Assembly: GCA_019454045.1 (NCBI GenBank)
Contig: SKCR01034795.1
Location: forward strand, 39,529-103,528
DNA: 64,000 bases
Source: Zanthoxylum bungeanum
Taxonomy: Eukaryota > Streptophyta > Magnoliopsida > Sapindales > Rutaceae
Direction: 5' to 3'
The position numbers were made by a program, and so were the translations under genes. Every line of letters starts with the position of its first letter. Within the stretch, counting starts at the first letter, position 1. Below the pieces are notes generated by a model, which was given only the letters and a program-made list of their open reading frames with translations, searched no databases and had not been told where the DNA came from. Below are positions 17,847-29,865 of the stretch, piece by piece.

Positions 17847-19867
17847 TGTTAGACATTATGACCCATAGCGTCACTGTTTTGTAAATGATATTGTATTATT
17901 GTACAAAATTAACTATGTGATAATGAAATTGCCCTTTTGCCGTTTTGTAAAATTATTTACTTTAATATATTAATGGCAAAAGTCCATATGATTAGTTCCG
18001 TATTGAGATGATATGAGACAGTATCAATATAAAAGGTTTAATCATTAAATATCCCTAGTCGGAGTATTATCGAGATCGGACATCGATAATGCGGAATAGA
18101 CTAGTATTGCACTTGTGCGAGTTGTGATGGCACAACGGCATAGTTCTCATATATTTAAGTATTGGATACTTATGCAAGTGCGATAGGAGGTTGTGTTTTA
18201 CCGATGGTACGGAAAACAGCTTCGCTCTGGACAGACCCCGCGGAATCCCATTGGTAGTATGTCTGCGTGTCTATGGGAGGCCGCATCAGGGTAGGTGTAT
18301 ATGGTCTTAACCTGAGACTTGCATCGCTAGTACTTGCGACAATCGGTAAACTTTGGTTGTGGTGGTTCGGGGCTTTAACCGGTTCTGTGTACGCCTCTTC
18401 TGGGTTTATCGAGAATCGTAGTGTACTGGATGTGATGTCAAGATGGAAGTATCACTTCAGACATATGGAGATGATGATCACGCAGGATACAGAACTAGTA
18501 CTCTATAAAAGGTTGCAACCGTCGGGACAATATGACCAGGTCAGGATTGTCCGATTTAAAGAGACTAGTTGTTTGATATCCGATATATGTTTCGTACGGG
18601 GCAGACACATTTCCAGCCCCAGGCCTAACATGTGATCGTCCGATACTGGATCGATATACGCGATACTGCGGTATACTACGCTTGATAAAGATCTAATATT
18701 CCAGTAAGAATATTTCTGGAGAATTGGGTAGGCATGGCGCTTTGCTAGAAGCCAACCTTGTCTTGTAAATCGGTAAAAACGTAGTACGAGGTACGTACGT
18801 GTTTGGATTATCCAACGACCGTATTTACTGCCAACATATCCGGAGATCTCTTGGTCGCTTCCTGAAGATTCACCTATGATGTTTGATTCGAACTTTATTA
18901 ATCTTGGATTAATTACGGAGAAACTTTATCTTGGATAAAATGCCTTATTAGGAGAGAGAGAGAGAGATCGATTAATTTGGAATTAATCGATAAAATATAT
19001 ATTCGATATATTATTAAACGAAATTAGATTTCGACGCGGAATTAAAATCGGATTTTAATTCGGGCAAACGAATTAATTTAGAATTAATTCATTAGCGAAC
19101 TGAATAGTAATTCCGCAAGGCGTAATTATTTAATTCACGTCGCGACGGAAATTCGTTAATTCGGAATTAGCGAAACCGAGCCCGAAAGTGTTTGCGGACA
19201 CATTCGTATTTTGAATCGAGTGGTATCCGCAAATCGCATCGCGATATCTCATTACTTGATACGAATAGATGATGGATGTATCTAGTCACCTTTAAGGGAT
19301 GATACATTGTCTCTAATCTCAAAGTAAGGTAATGATGGCAAATGATGAATTTTATTTTGGAGGGAAAACCTTTCACGGTTTTTGAAGGGTTTTGGATTAA
19401 AAATTCATTTTGGTATTTGATATCATATTCTTTTATTTTTCATTTGTCTCACACGGTTTTTGAAACATTGAGAACAAAAAAAATAAAAGACATAACACTC
19501 TCTCCTCTCCTTCTTCTTCACGCAAGCCGTGAGCTTCATCCATGGCAGAAAAATTTTTTCTCCATTTTTGCTAGCACAACAAGGGATCAAAGGAGGTGAT
19601 AGGGAAACGCATTTGGAGCTTGGAGTACTAGAAGATTTGAGGCTTCTCACACTGTTGTTCTTGGCCGAAAACAGCCCCAAGATTTGCAACTTCTATCATT
19701 CTTGTTCTTGGCCGCATATCACCCACCTTGGAGGCTCAAGGATCCTCTTTACCATTTTCGTCACAAAGCTTTGTAAGTATGTTTCCGCCATCCTTCAAGC
19801 TTTGCATGTATGTTATTTGTATTTCTATGGCTTAATCTTTCTTTGGGACTAATTATAGAAACCAACA
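17847..19867 (+). mobile_element. 3' LTR of A
   Basis: A 2021-bp copy of 9321-11336, TGTTAGACATT to ACCAACA, followed by the duplication GTTCT and the continuation of the C LTR. It has the same TATA-like box (18504), palindromes (about 18896-19170) and donor-like GTAAGTAT (near 19774). Confidence 0.95.
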
Positions 19868-20801
19868 GTTCTTACCGATTTACAAGACATGGTTGGCTTC
19901 TAGCAAAGCACCATGCCTAACCAATTCTCCATAAATATATTCAACATGGAATATATATAATCTGTATCAGGCGTAGTATACAATGTATTGCGTGATACGA
20001 TCCAGTATCTGATGTCACATGCTAAGCCTATGGATGGAATTATGTCTGCCCCGTACGAAGCATATATCGGATCACTAGCAACTAGTCTCTGTAATCAGAT
20101 AATCATGACCTAGTCATACTATTCCGATAGTTATAGCATTTAAGAGTACTAGTTCTGTATCCATGCGTGATCATCATCTCCATATGACCGAAGTGATACT
20201 TTCATCTTGACATCACACATAATACACTACGATTCTCAATATACCCAGAAGAGGCGTACACAGAGCCTGTTAAAGCTCCGGACGACCAAAACCAAAGTAT
20301 ACTGATTGTCGCAAGTATTAGCGATGCAAGTCTCAGGTTAAGACCACATACACCTACCCTGATTCGGATTCACATAGACACATAGTCATAATACCAATGG
20401 GACTCCGAGGGATCTATCCAGAGCGAAGCTCTTCCAGGTCCAATGGCTAACAAAACCTCCTATCACACTTGCATAAGTATCCAATACTTAAATATATGAG
20501 AACTATGTCGTTAAGCTTCCGTAACGCGCACAAGTGTAATACTAGCCTATTCCATATTATCAATGTCCAGTCTCGATAATACTACGACTATGGATATTTA
20601 ATGATTAAACCTTTCTTGGATTAATATTGTCTCATATCTTATTAATCTGGTACTAATCATATGGATTTTTTTCATTTATATATCCAAGTAATCCAATTAC
20701 AAAATGATAAAAGAGCAATTTCCTTTGTCACATAGTTAATTTGTACAAAGAACACCATGTCTTTTACAAATAGTGATGCTATGGGTCATAATTTTCCAAC
20801 A
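19868..20801 (-). mobile_element. 3' LTR of C, inner part
   Basis: Resumes the C LTR after A, beginning with the duplicated GTTCT (19868-19872) and ending ...TTTTCCAACA at 20801. It aligns with the 5' LTR of C at 51187-52684. Where the MITE sits in the 5' LTR, this copy reads GTTATAGCATTTAAG (near 20143), the unoccupied site. Confidence 0.9.
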
Positions 20802-20814
20802 ATCTCCCACTTGG
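20802..20814 (-). promoter_or_regulatory. Polypurine tract of C
   Basis: Minus strand CCAAGTGGGAGAT directly next to the C 3' LTR, confirming minus orientation. Confidence 0.85.
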
Positions 20815-20997
20815 CCTATAGCCAATCACTCAAGTGTCCAACATCTGAACTATGTACGAGTCGCTCATACTTATGCTGAGATATCGCTTTCGTCAGCGGA
20901 TATCCAAGGTTATCATCTGAAATGATCTTATCGATCTTGACATCGCCATGATTTGTGATCTCACGAATCAGATGAAACCGTCGAAGTACATACTTGG
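20815..20997 (-). pseudogene. RNase H C-terminus of C
   Basis: Minus-strand end of pol: RRFHLIREI, GDVKIDKIISDDN, PLTKA and a closing LSDWL are readable. The conserved ADPLTK is YPLTK here. The gene is cut at 20997 by the G insertion; the upstream part of the same RNase H begins at 23218 with the duplicated CTTGG. Confidence 0.8.
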
Positions 20998-23217
20998 TGT
21001 AGGACACAGAAATCGGTGACGCTGTTCCAGGCTCGCGGCCTACTCGGGAGTACGGAGTAGCCCACGGGGGGAATAAACCGGAGAAATAACATTGAGTCGC
21101 CACCCAGTGTGAACTGGGAAAATTATTTAAGGCTGCACTCACCCCTCGCAAGAGAAGACCTCAAACCGTTGGGTTCGGAATGGTCCCTTACTTATGCCAC
21201 TTGTAATGAAAGGATTTATGTTATAATATAACCGAGTCTACGCAAGAACAACCTACATCTAAGTTTGCATACTACCTATATCTAAGTTTGCATGCATAAA
21301 GTAAGTCGGAATAACGGGAAGCACACAATCTCATGCATACATTAAATCGCTAAGCATGGCAATGTAAATAAATAATAATCTAAACATGAACGTAGAAGAG
21401 ACATAATCAAGTTCCTAACGCGAAAGAAATAACTAAATCATGCTTGGAAATAATCAACTAATCATGCATAAAAAAAAATAACATACTAAACAACCTAATC
21501 ATACATAAAAGAAACATATTATTTCTAATAAACAACAAATAAACATAAAATCGGATGACACGAAATACGTACGTCTCTCAAGCGGTATGTGGCATTGTAT
21601 CCCGAGTGCAGACCGCACTACCGTCCATTTAGATTCGGCTACGGAATTTACGTCCGGGTTTCCATCCGATATACCGCAAGAGACAACACATATTTCATTC
21701 ATCCCATGGCCACAACTTACATGAAACTATAACACGCATGCGATGAAATAATAATAACTAATGGAAATAAAGTGCGAGAATAAATAGAAAGGTGCCCTCA
21801 GGTCTAACCTCTTAAGTCATCTCTTGGAAGTGTGTTACACGATTGTCGGAAGGGTTGATGCTCATCAACTTTTCTGATTTACTGGTTCGTTGTTTTCCTT
21901 CGCTGCCTCACTGTTTTGGGCTGTTGTTAGCTCTATTTTACTGCAGTTTTCTGGTCACTGTTTTTGCGGTGATTGGGGACTGTTTTGGCTTATGGTTTTG
22001 CGATAATTGGGGACTGTTTTGGCTTACTGTTTTGTGGTAATTGGGCTGTGTTTCAGGGCAGTTTTCGGTGAAGTACAGTGCAGTTTTTAGGATAGTTTTC
22101 AGTGGAAAGTGATATAGTTTTTTAGGGCAGAATTTTCGGTAATGATGGTGCAGTTCATTGTCTGATTTTTACGTGAATACAAGGCTGTTTTGAGGGGTTT
22201 TGTGCGTGAATTTGAGGGGCAGTTGCGAGGGGGTCTTTTGCGTGAAGTTGGGTGCTGTGTTGAGGGGTTTTTGCTTGTGTGCGTAAGTGGGTGAGGTCAG
22301 TGAGGTTGTGAGTTAGTGCGTGGACTGTGTGCTGCTGAAGGCTTCACGTGGTCAATGTGGGATTGAGAGGTGAGGATGATGAAGAGAGTGGTGAAAGGTG
22401 TTTGTTACGTGGCTAGTGGGTGCTGCATGCATGAGACGTGTGGCTTTAGGGTTTATTTATTTGTTCCAGCCGAGAGAAGATGAGGGATAGATGCGTGTTT
22501 AGTCTAGGGTTTCTTTGTGGTTTTTATTGTTTTTGTGTTTTGGTTTGGAGAGAGAGAGGCCAAGAGAGGAGGCCATGAATATTAGGGTTTATTTCTTCTT
22601 TTGTGAGTGGACGTGAGAATGAACTCGGGGTGTGAAGGGTTGGTTTATACTTCTTTTTATAGGTAAAGGTTGGGGTTATCCTTATGTGAATAGGAAGGAA
22701 TATTGTGTAATTATTGGGGATATTTAATTTGTGTATCATAAGGAAAGGATCTCTTCAATTTAGGAAGGTAATTTGATTTAATTTGATTTGATTTTATTTA
22801 GTTTAGGAATGTGATTTAATTTAATTAGGAAGGTGATTGATGAGATTTAATTTGAATCTTTTAATTTGGGAAGGTGATTTGGTTTGATTTCAACATGTGT
22901 TTAATGTGTTAATTGATATTTTGGAAGGATTTGATGGGCTTGGAGGCATTATGGGCGTGTGGTTGGTGGGCTTGGGCGTGTGCGGGCTTAGTGTGTGGCT
23001 TGGTGTGGATTGCGGGGGCTTTGAGTCAAGGATAAATTTTAAAACAGAGATTTAATGAGCAAACCTGAGGCTAAGCAAATGAATTAAATCCAACAAGGTA
23101 TTGATTTCTGACTTTTCCCTTCCGACATATGTTTCCTGCGACTTCCGCAACTTAAAGAGTAGTGCCTCCGTACGAGGCTCATCATCGGGACTTATATGCA
23201 AAAATGCAGTGCCTACA
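20998..23217. mobile_element. Solo LTR G, 2220 bp, gypsy-like
   Basis: Ends TGTAGG...CCTACA, bounded by the 5-bp duplication CTTGG at 20993-20997 and 23218-23222, interrupting the C RNase H. It contains no primer binding site, polypurine tract or coding domain, so it looks like a solo LTR. A GAGTCGCCACCC phrase near 21100 is common in plant gypsy LTRs. The G-rich middle has a 34-bp tandem repeat at 21961-22050. ORFs inside (for example 21843-22040) are products of that repeat. Orientation and family are not established. Confidence 0.75.
21961..22050. repeat. 34-bp tandem repeat in G
   Basis: The phrase ATTGGGGACTGTTTTGGCTT and flanks recur with a 34-nt step at 21971, 22005 and 22039; the third copy is partial. 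Confidence 0.8.
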
Positions 23218-24440
23218 CTTGGATCATTAATGAGACCGTAATTCCTTAGCCTGTGATGTAGCCTAGCTTAGCTGCTAATAGAAATACTCTTAATCTAATT
23301 AGGAATTTTATAGATCCAAAATGCTTCTTTTGCTGCCTCAGCCGCAGCAATGTATTCTGCTTTTATTGTTGAATCGGAAACAGTATCTTGCTTGGAAGAT
23401 TTTCAGCTCACTGTCCCGTTGTTTAAACAAAATATGTACCCTTATTGTGACTTACAGTCATCTTTATCGATTTAGAAACTTGCAACGGTGAACCCAGTCA
23501 CCTCAAGTTCTCCATCTCCATAAATTAAGAAAGCATCCTTAGTTCGTCTAAGATATTAAAGGATATTCTTTACATCAATCCAGTGACCATCACCTGGATT
23601 GGCTTGATAGTTACTACAGATGCTCAAAGCATATGAGACACCAGGTCAAGTATATTTTTATCACAGTATGGGCTCTTCGAGAGTGCCAACAACTTTTAGA
23701 TCTTTCCCAGTAGATCCTTATTCCTAGAATAAAGGTTGCATCTCCCAAGAATTTCATAGAGAATTTTAATGAAATCCAAGTTTTCACCGATTTTAATATG
23801 GGAATGTCATTGCCAAGAAATAATGCTTCATCAATGTATAGGACAATCAATGTCAGTGCGCTCCCACTAACCTTCTTATATACACAAGAATCATCTTCGT
23901 TTTAAATGAAACCATATACCATTATGATCTCATTAAAACGTTGGTTCCAAGAACACAATGTTTGCTTCAATCCATAAATGGATCGATTTAACTTGCAAAT
24001 ATTGTTTGCATGTTTTGGCACGACAAAACCATCAGGCTGTTTTATATCAACATCCTCCAAAAGTCTTCCGTTAAGGAAATCGGTTTTGACGTCCATCTGC
24101 CATATTTCATAATCAAAATATGCAGCAATAGCAAGCATTATCCGAATGGATTTAATCATGACAACGGGTAAAAGGTTTCTTCGTAATCGACACCATGTTG
24201 ATGACGAAACCCTTTCGCTACAAGCCTAGCTTTGTACGTTTGTATGTTTACATCCTGTCTATCTTCACCATAAAGACGCATTTGCTGCCAATAGTCACAA
24301 TGCCTTCTGGTACATCAACCAATATCCAAACTTGGTTGTATACATGGAATCCATTTCGGACTTCATGACACATTGCCATAAAGTGGAGTCGATACCTTGT
24401 ATCACTTCCATATACATAGCCGGTTTATTATCCTCAATAA
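23218..24440 (-). pseudogene. Reverse transcriptase and RNase H relic of C
   Basis: Minus-strand relic following the CTTGG duplication. RNase H lies at about 23220-23520 and reverse transcriptase at about 23530-24400. The polymerase motif reads YIDE instead of YVDD (near 23840). DVKTDFLNGRLLEDV and YGLKQ are readable at 23970-24110, and AMIKSIRIMLAIAAYFDYEIWQ-like sequence just beyond. Multiple stops and frame changes separate the ORFs at 23614-23850 and 23902-24159. The catalytic change and stops make it dead. Confidence 0.83.
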
Positions 24441-25520
24441 GATTAATATCTACATGAGGTAACATCAGAAACCATACCTTTTAGGTTATTTTCTGACTCT
24501 CTTCGACCTACGCGGTTCTTGTGTTTTAGAAGATTGTGGAATAGTCTCATCTCTGATGAATTGCTCATGTTCCGTGAGGGGATCGGTGACAGGAACAGTA
24601 TCACTCCAATTTTCATTGAGTTATACTTTCCTCCCATTTACCACTGCATTTAGGAATTCCTCTAAGGAAAATCGCATGGAGATCAACAAATATTTTTGTT
24701 CACGAGTGGGTTGTGGAAATTGGTTTCCCTAGGATAACCAATTACAAATAGGCATTTATCTGATTTGGGTTCTAGTTTGGCACCATCCAAATATTTAATA
24801 TATGCCCAGAATCCCAAATCTTCAGGAATGAGAAACCCGGTTTCTTTCCTGTCGATATTTCATATGGAGTCTGTCTAACAGATTTTGATGGAACCTTATT
24901 CAAAATAAGTGTTGCACTATTCAATGCGTATCCCGTGAAGGAAATTGGTAGCCCAGTGCGACTCATCATTAACCTTACCATGTCAAACAAAGTTCGGTTT
25001 CTCCGTTCGGACACACCATTCATTGAGGTGTTCCGGGAGGAGTCCACTATGAAAGAATACCATACTCTTTCAAGTAATCGAGAAACTCATTGCTCAAGTA
25101 TTTTCCACCTCGGTCCAACCATGATGTTTTAATACTTTGCCGGTCTGTTTTTCTACTTCGTGTCGAAACTCTTTGAATTTCTCAAAAGTTTCCGACTTGT
25201 GTTTCATAAGATACTTATAACCATAACGCGATGCAACATCCGTAAAGGTTACGAAGTATTCATAACCACCTCTAGCCTGGCTAGACATGGGCCCATATAC
25301 ATCACCATGAATGAGGGCTAACAGCTCGATGGCACTTACACCCTTATCACTAAAAGGTGTTTTATGCACTTTGCCTAATAAATAGAATTCGTAGACATCA
25401 TATGAATCAGGATCAAATCCGTCCAAGTATCTACTCTTTGAAAGTGTGGATATACGAGTCTTGTTCATGTGTCCCGGATAATAATGCCACAGATAAGTTT
25501 CATCTGCATTACTCAATTTG
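24441..25520 (-). pseudogene. Integrase relic of C
   Basis: Minus-strand integrase. The zinc domain at about 25370-25510 has WHYYPGHMNKTR, but the two cysteines of CESC are both replaced (YEFY). The core keeps IHGDVYGP (near 25310), and the NGVSERRNRTLFDMVR stretch is readable at about 24980-25020. The linker lies at 24443-24637. It is broken at least three times. Sequence GGTGTGTCC here shows the state before the GT slip seen in A. Confidence 0.82.
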
Positions 25521-26060
25521 AGCCTTTAGTTTGTCATGTTATATGTTTGAGATTCGTTTATATTCAAAATATAAAGTCTATTATTAACATCTACTGTACA
25601 TATCAAAATGTCATCTTTATATACAAAACACCCAGTGTTCTAGAATACAAAGGTATACCACAACGGGTTAAACAAAATACAGAGATGATGTTCCTAGTCA
25701 AACTAGGTACAAAATAACAATCACCTAATGTAATTATATGCCCCAAAGGCAAATACAAAACATAGGTCCCAACGGCCAAAACAGTGACTCTCGTCCTGTT
25801 TCCGACTTGTAGGTCAATCTCTTCCGATGTCAGTATCCTACTAATCAGCAGATCCTGCACATCAGTACATATGTATGTACCACATCCAATATCAAAAATC
25901 CAATTTTTAAAACCAGTAGTGGACACGTTTATTACAAAAATACCCGGAGTCGGAGCCTTGCCCGACTTCATTTCCTTCATGTCTGCCTTGTCCATACGGC
26001 AGTCACGCATTCAGTGACCCCGTTTGCCATAATTTAGGCAGACATCTTGGGATATGTCAT
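25521..26060 (-). pseudogene. Protease and nucleocapsid relic of C
   Basis: Minus-strand. Protease WIFDIGCGTYICTD (DSG changed to DIG) lies at about 25880-25910, with PLGHIITLGDCYFVPSLTRNIIS further along. The knuckle at about 26005-26050 reads CLNYGKRGH then a stop, so one cysteine is lost and the frame is closed. Confidence 0.78.
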
Positions 26061-26766
26061 TTGTCTTCCCAGAACACTGTGACAATTTTGCCTTTGCCCT
26101 TTTTCTTCACATCCCCATAAGCCTTCAGCCAAGCCTTGGCCTTCTGGGATGTCGAAGTAAGATGCGCCTTGTGCTTCTCGCCCTTTTAGAAGCTCTGTCT
26201 ATGCCTCCTGGAGCATAGCCATTAACTCTCCAAGATTTCTCTCTTGGTTCATTATGAACTCGCCCCAGCATTCGGGCAGTGACTGTAAGATCAAATCTAT
26301 GGAAGTCTCGGCCTCATAGGTAATGCCCAACTAACCTAGATGTTCGATGTCAGCAATCATCTAAGACACCTAGTGCTCGACAGATGTACCCTCTGACATA
26401 CGCGAGTGAAAGAGCTTCTTTTGCAATTCGTACTTCTAAGATCTAAGGTTAGATCTATGAAGATCCTTTGATTTCAACATCATGATATAAGGATCTAATC
26501 CTTAGTTCTAATGAAGAAATTAAGGAGTCATTACAGCAAGCATAACGGATTGAGCACTAAAGTTATCATCACGATGAGTCTTCCTAAGCTCATGCTCTAC
26601 TATTTGCTCAACTCCGGGCTCAGGGCCCGAGAGGTTTCTCTATCCAATAGAGTAACTTCTCAGCTCCCAGGATTATCCTGAGATTCATTTCCCAATCTGG
26701 AAAATTTATGCCATTAAAGACATTTTCGCCCATGATGATGTCCCTAACGCTAATCTTTCCAGCCAT
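26061..26766 (-). pseudogene. Gag relic of C
   Basis: Minus-strand gag with a preserved ATG at 26766 and a start homologous to that of A (MAGKISVRDIIMGEN ... DWEMNLRI). Internal stops follow, for example after the ML-AVMTP segment. At its C-terminus the gag and post-gag frames are offset (19 nt between homologous codons, against 17 in A). An AACAG acceptor-like site lies about 120 nt upstream (26887-26891). Confidence 0.78.
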
Positions 26767-27888
26767 CTCGATTGCAATAGTCCAACTATCCAATCAACGA
26801 TTTCAGGTACACTCAAAATGTAATGGTTACTATAGTCCAACTATATAACCAACTACAAGTGGAGTAGTATTTTAAGTATAGTCCAACTGTTCATAGAAAG
26901 CAATAAACGATATTAGTCCAACTAATATGTATTTATAACAACGATAAATAATTAAAAGAGCACGTGTAAGCAAGTATTAAATGAAATTGCAAATTTAATA
27001 CTGGTCTCCCACTATTTTTCGGCGAGCCTCTAACCCTCTGTGGAGTACTCGGGAAACCCAGTTTCCTAGTGGGCTAGGATCCCGTTAAATAACACATAAC
27101 CTTGACTTTGGCCAACAAGCTGTATGAAACTTAACTAGGTAGATCTCTAAGTTCAATTGGATCCTATTCAAATCCTAGATCCGGTAGGTGGACCTCCAAG
27201 TTCGAGATATATATCCAATATATATCTCCTAACCTTTTCCTCTGAAACAACTAAGCCTTGGCTTTGGCTCAACAAGCTTAATGATTCCAGTTAAGCGCGA
27301 CCCATTGACAGTGGGAAAGCTTCGTAATCTATGTCGATGAACTAGAAGTGACCTTGACTTTGGCCAACAAGTCACAACCGCCCAAGACATGCAATATAGA
27401 AGAAAGCTTTCGTGGTTCAAACACATCAGTGATGGACAATGGTCTTTACATTGGCCAACAAACCAATTCCAATCTAGGATCTTAAGAGAGAACCACTCAA
27501 TGGAAGGAAAAATGCTTAATATTTAAGTGAGGGCTTTTTGCGTAAATTGGCAACCAATTTATTATCTTTGATTAGGTCTCATCATACACCCTTAAACATG
27601 CATTCTAAATGAATAATAAGGCGCGATTAAAATTAATAATGATATACAGATGGATATATAACATTCTTTGTTCCTATAACAAATCTCTCCATTTCCTCTC
27701 TCCCGCTAGCACTATTCATACTTCTACCCAGTTATATAACACTAAAAGAAACCTCATTTGCATTGAGGGGAATTAGGGAGAAGATAAATACAAAGAGATA
27801 AAGAGAAAATAGGCTGGACACGCAGGTCCAATTTAATAAATTCTAAATTTATTACAATAATTTCCAAAATTGCCCCCACCCATCTAAT
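26767..27888 (-). mobile_element. Leader of C, part next to gag
   Basis: Non-coding leader, minus strand, homologous to 12750-13859 of A. It holds palindromes with a TGG centre (TAGTTGGACTA type), the AACAG acceptor (26887) and CTAAT branch-like site (26912-26916), the GTTTCCTAGTGGGCTAGGATCC block near 27060, and the four reversed TTGGCCAAAGTCAAG copies. Element D interrupts it at 27889. Confidence 0.82.
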
Positions 27889-29851
27889 TGTTGGACAATT
27901 ATGACCCATAGCATCACTATTTGTACAAAACATGGTGTTGTTGTACAAATAAACTATGTGACAAAGGAAATTTCATTTTTATCATTTGTAATTAGATTAC
28001 AGGGATATATAAATGATAAAAGTCCATAAGATAAATACCTGATTAATAAGATATGAGATAGTATTAACCCACATAAGGTTTAATCATTAAATATCCCTAG
28101 TCGTAGTATTATCGAGACTGGACATCGATACTGTGGAATAGACTAGTTTTACACTTGTGCGTGTTATGGAAGCGTAACATCATAGTTCTCATATATTTGG
28201 GTATTGTATACTTATGCAAGTGTAATAGGAGGTTCTGTTTACCGATGGTACGGAAACAGCTTTGCTCTGGATAGACCCATCAGAATTCTATTGGTAGTAT
28301 GACTATGTGTCTATGGGAATCCGAATCAGGGTAGGTGTATTTGGTGTTAACCTGAGACTTGCACCGCTAATACTTGCGAAAATCAATATACTTTGGTTTT
28401 GGTTGTCCGGGGCTTTAACAGATTCTGTATACGCCTCTTCTGGGTATACTGAGAATCGTAGTGTATTGGGTGTGACGTCAAGATGGAAGTATCACTTCAG
28501 TCATATGGAGATGATGATCACGTAGGATACGGAACTGGTAATCTTAAGTACTGCAGTCATCGTGATAATATGACTAGGTCATGATTATCCGATTATAGAG
28601 ACTAGTTACCAGAGATCCGATATATGCTTCGTACGAGGCATACAGAATTCCAGCCCCAGGCCTAGCTTGTGATATCGATACTAGATCATAATACGTAATA
28701 CTACGTATACTACGCCTGACAAAGATTACATATTCCTTAAAAGAATATTTCTGGAGAATTGGGTAGGCACGACGCTTTGCTAGAAGGCAACCATGTATTG
28801 TAAATAGGTAAGAACGTGGTACGGGGTACGCATGTATTCGGATAGTCCGATAATCGGATTTACTGCCAACATATCCAAGGATCTCATGGGTCGCTTCCCG
28901 AAGATTCACCGATGACGTTTGACTCGAACATAAATAATCTGAGATTAATTAGAAGAGAGAGAAAATTAATCTGGGATTAATTATAGCGAGAAATTTATCT
29001 GGGATAAAATTCGAATAGAAGAGAGAGAACGATTAATTTAGAATTAACCGATAAAATTATATATTCGATATATTAAATGAAATTGGATTTCAAAGCGGTA
29101 TTAAAATTGGATTTTAATTTGGGCAAACGAATTAATTTAGAATTAATTCGCGAGTGACTTTTGTAATAATTTTACGAGGCATTATTATTTAATTAAATTT
29201 GATTTAATTAAGTCGCAACGGAAAATTCGTTAATTCAGAATTAACAAACCCGAGCCCGAAATGTGTTTAGCGGGCCCACTTGAATTTTGAATTAAAGTGG
29301 GGCCCACCTAGTCACATCACTAGTCAACTTTATCACTTTAAGTTGATAGAAGTTGGTAGTGGTTGGTAACTTGTAAATTACACAAGTTTGATTTGTGAAA
29401 GACTTTTTACCAACTTGATTTTTGAAAATTGTTTTTTGATTTTTGAAATCAAATATACAAAAAACAAAATCAAAACAAGTAACACAACATTCACTCTCTC
29501 ATTTTTTTGGCCTAAGGCCGAACCACTTCCTCTCTTTCTCTCCAAAATGGCGTGAACCTATGGTTCATGGTTGATGATTTTTGATTCAAAAATCATGCAT
29601 GCTAGCACATCAAAGGAGTCAAAAAAGGTGATAGGGAAACTATCCCATTGAGTTTGGAATTCAATGATCAAAGCTTGGAGTTCATCATTCATACAAAGAT
29701 GAGCTTGGAGCACTACACAAAGGTTGGAAATTTTTGTATTCTCTACATCCCTTAGCCGATCAAAGTAAGTATATTTTCCCCAATCTTACTTTGATTATTC
29801 ACACAATTTTATGCTTAATATATCCTTGGCATGTTCTAGGAGAACCCAACA
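27889..29851 (+). mobile_element. 5' LTR of D
   Basis: 1963 bp, same family as A. It contains the palindrome array (about 28930-29250), the TGCTAGCACA/GGTGATAGGG block (about 29600-29640) and a donor GTAAGTAT at 29765. Confidence 0.9.
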
Positions 29852-29852
29852 A

Positions 29853-29865
29853 TGGTATCAGAGTC
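29853..29865 (+). promoter_or_regulatory. Primer binding site of D
   Basis: TGGTATCAGAGTC is the only site in the window without an insertion relative to the complement of initiator tRNA-Met (one late mismatch). Confidence 0.85.

Larger units (their letters stand above)
9321..19867 (+). mobile_element. Copia element A, near-intact, 10.5 kb
   Basis: Youngest element in the window. It has two near-identical LTRs of 2016 and 2021 bp, a primer binding site, a long leader, gag, protease, integrase, reverse transcriptase and RNase H in copia order, a polypurine tract, and the 5-bp duplication GTTCT at 9316-9320 and 19868-19872. The unoccupied site (CACGTTCTTACCG) is seen in the C 5' LTR near 51183. 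The coding region is broken by four small frame changes, so as written it could not make a full polyprotein. No envelope-like gene follows pol. The long LTRs suggest a Tork/Angela-type copia; that clade name is tentative. Confidence 0.95.

Noticed and set aside
21843..22040. A hydrophobic ORF with membrane-like composition.
   Set aside because: It is a translation of the 34-bp tandem repeat of solo LTR G and has no homologous context.
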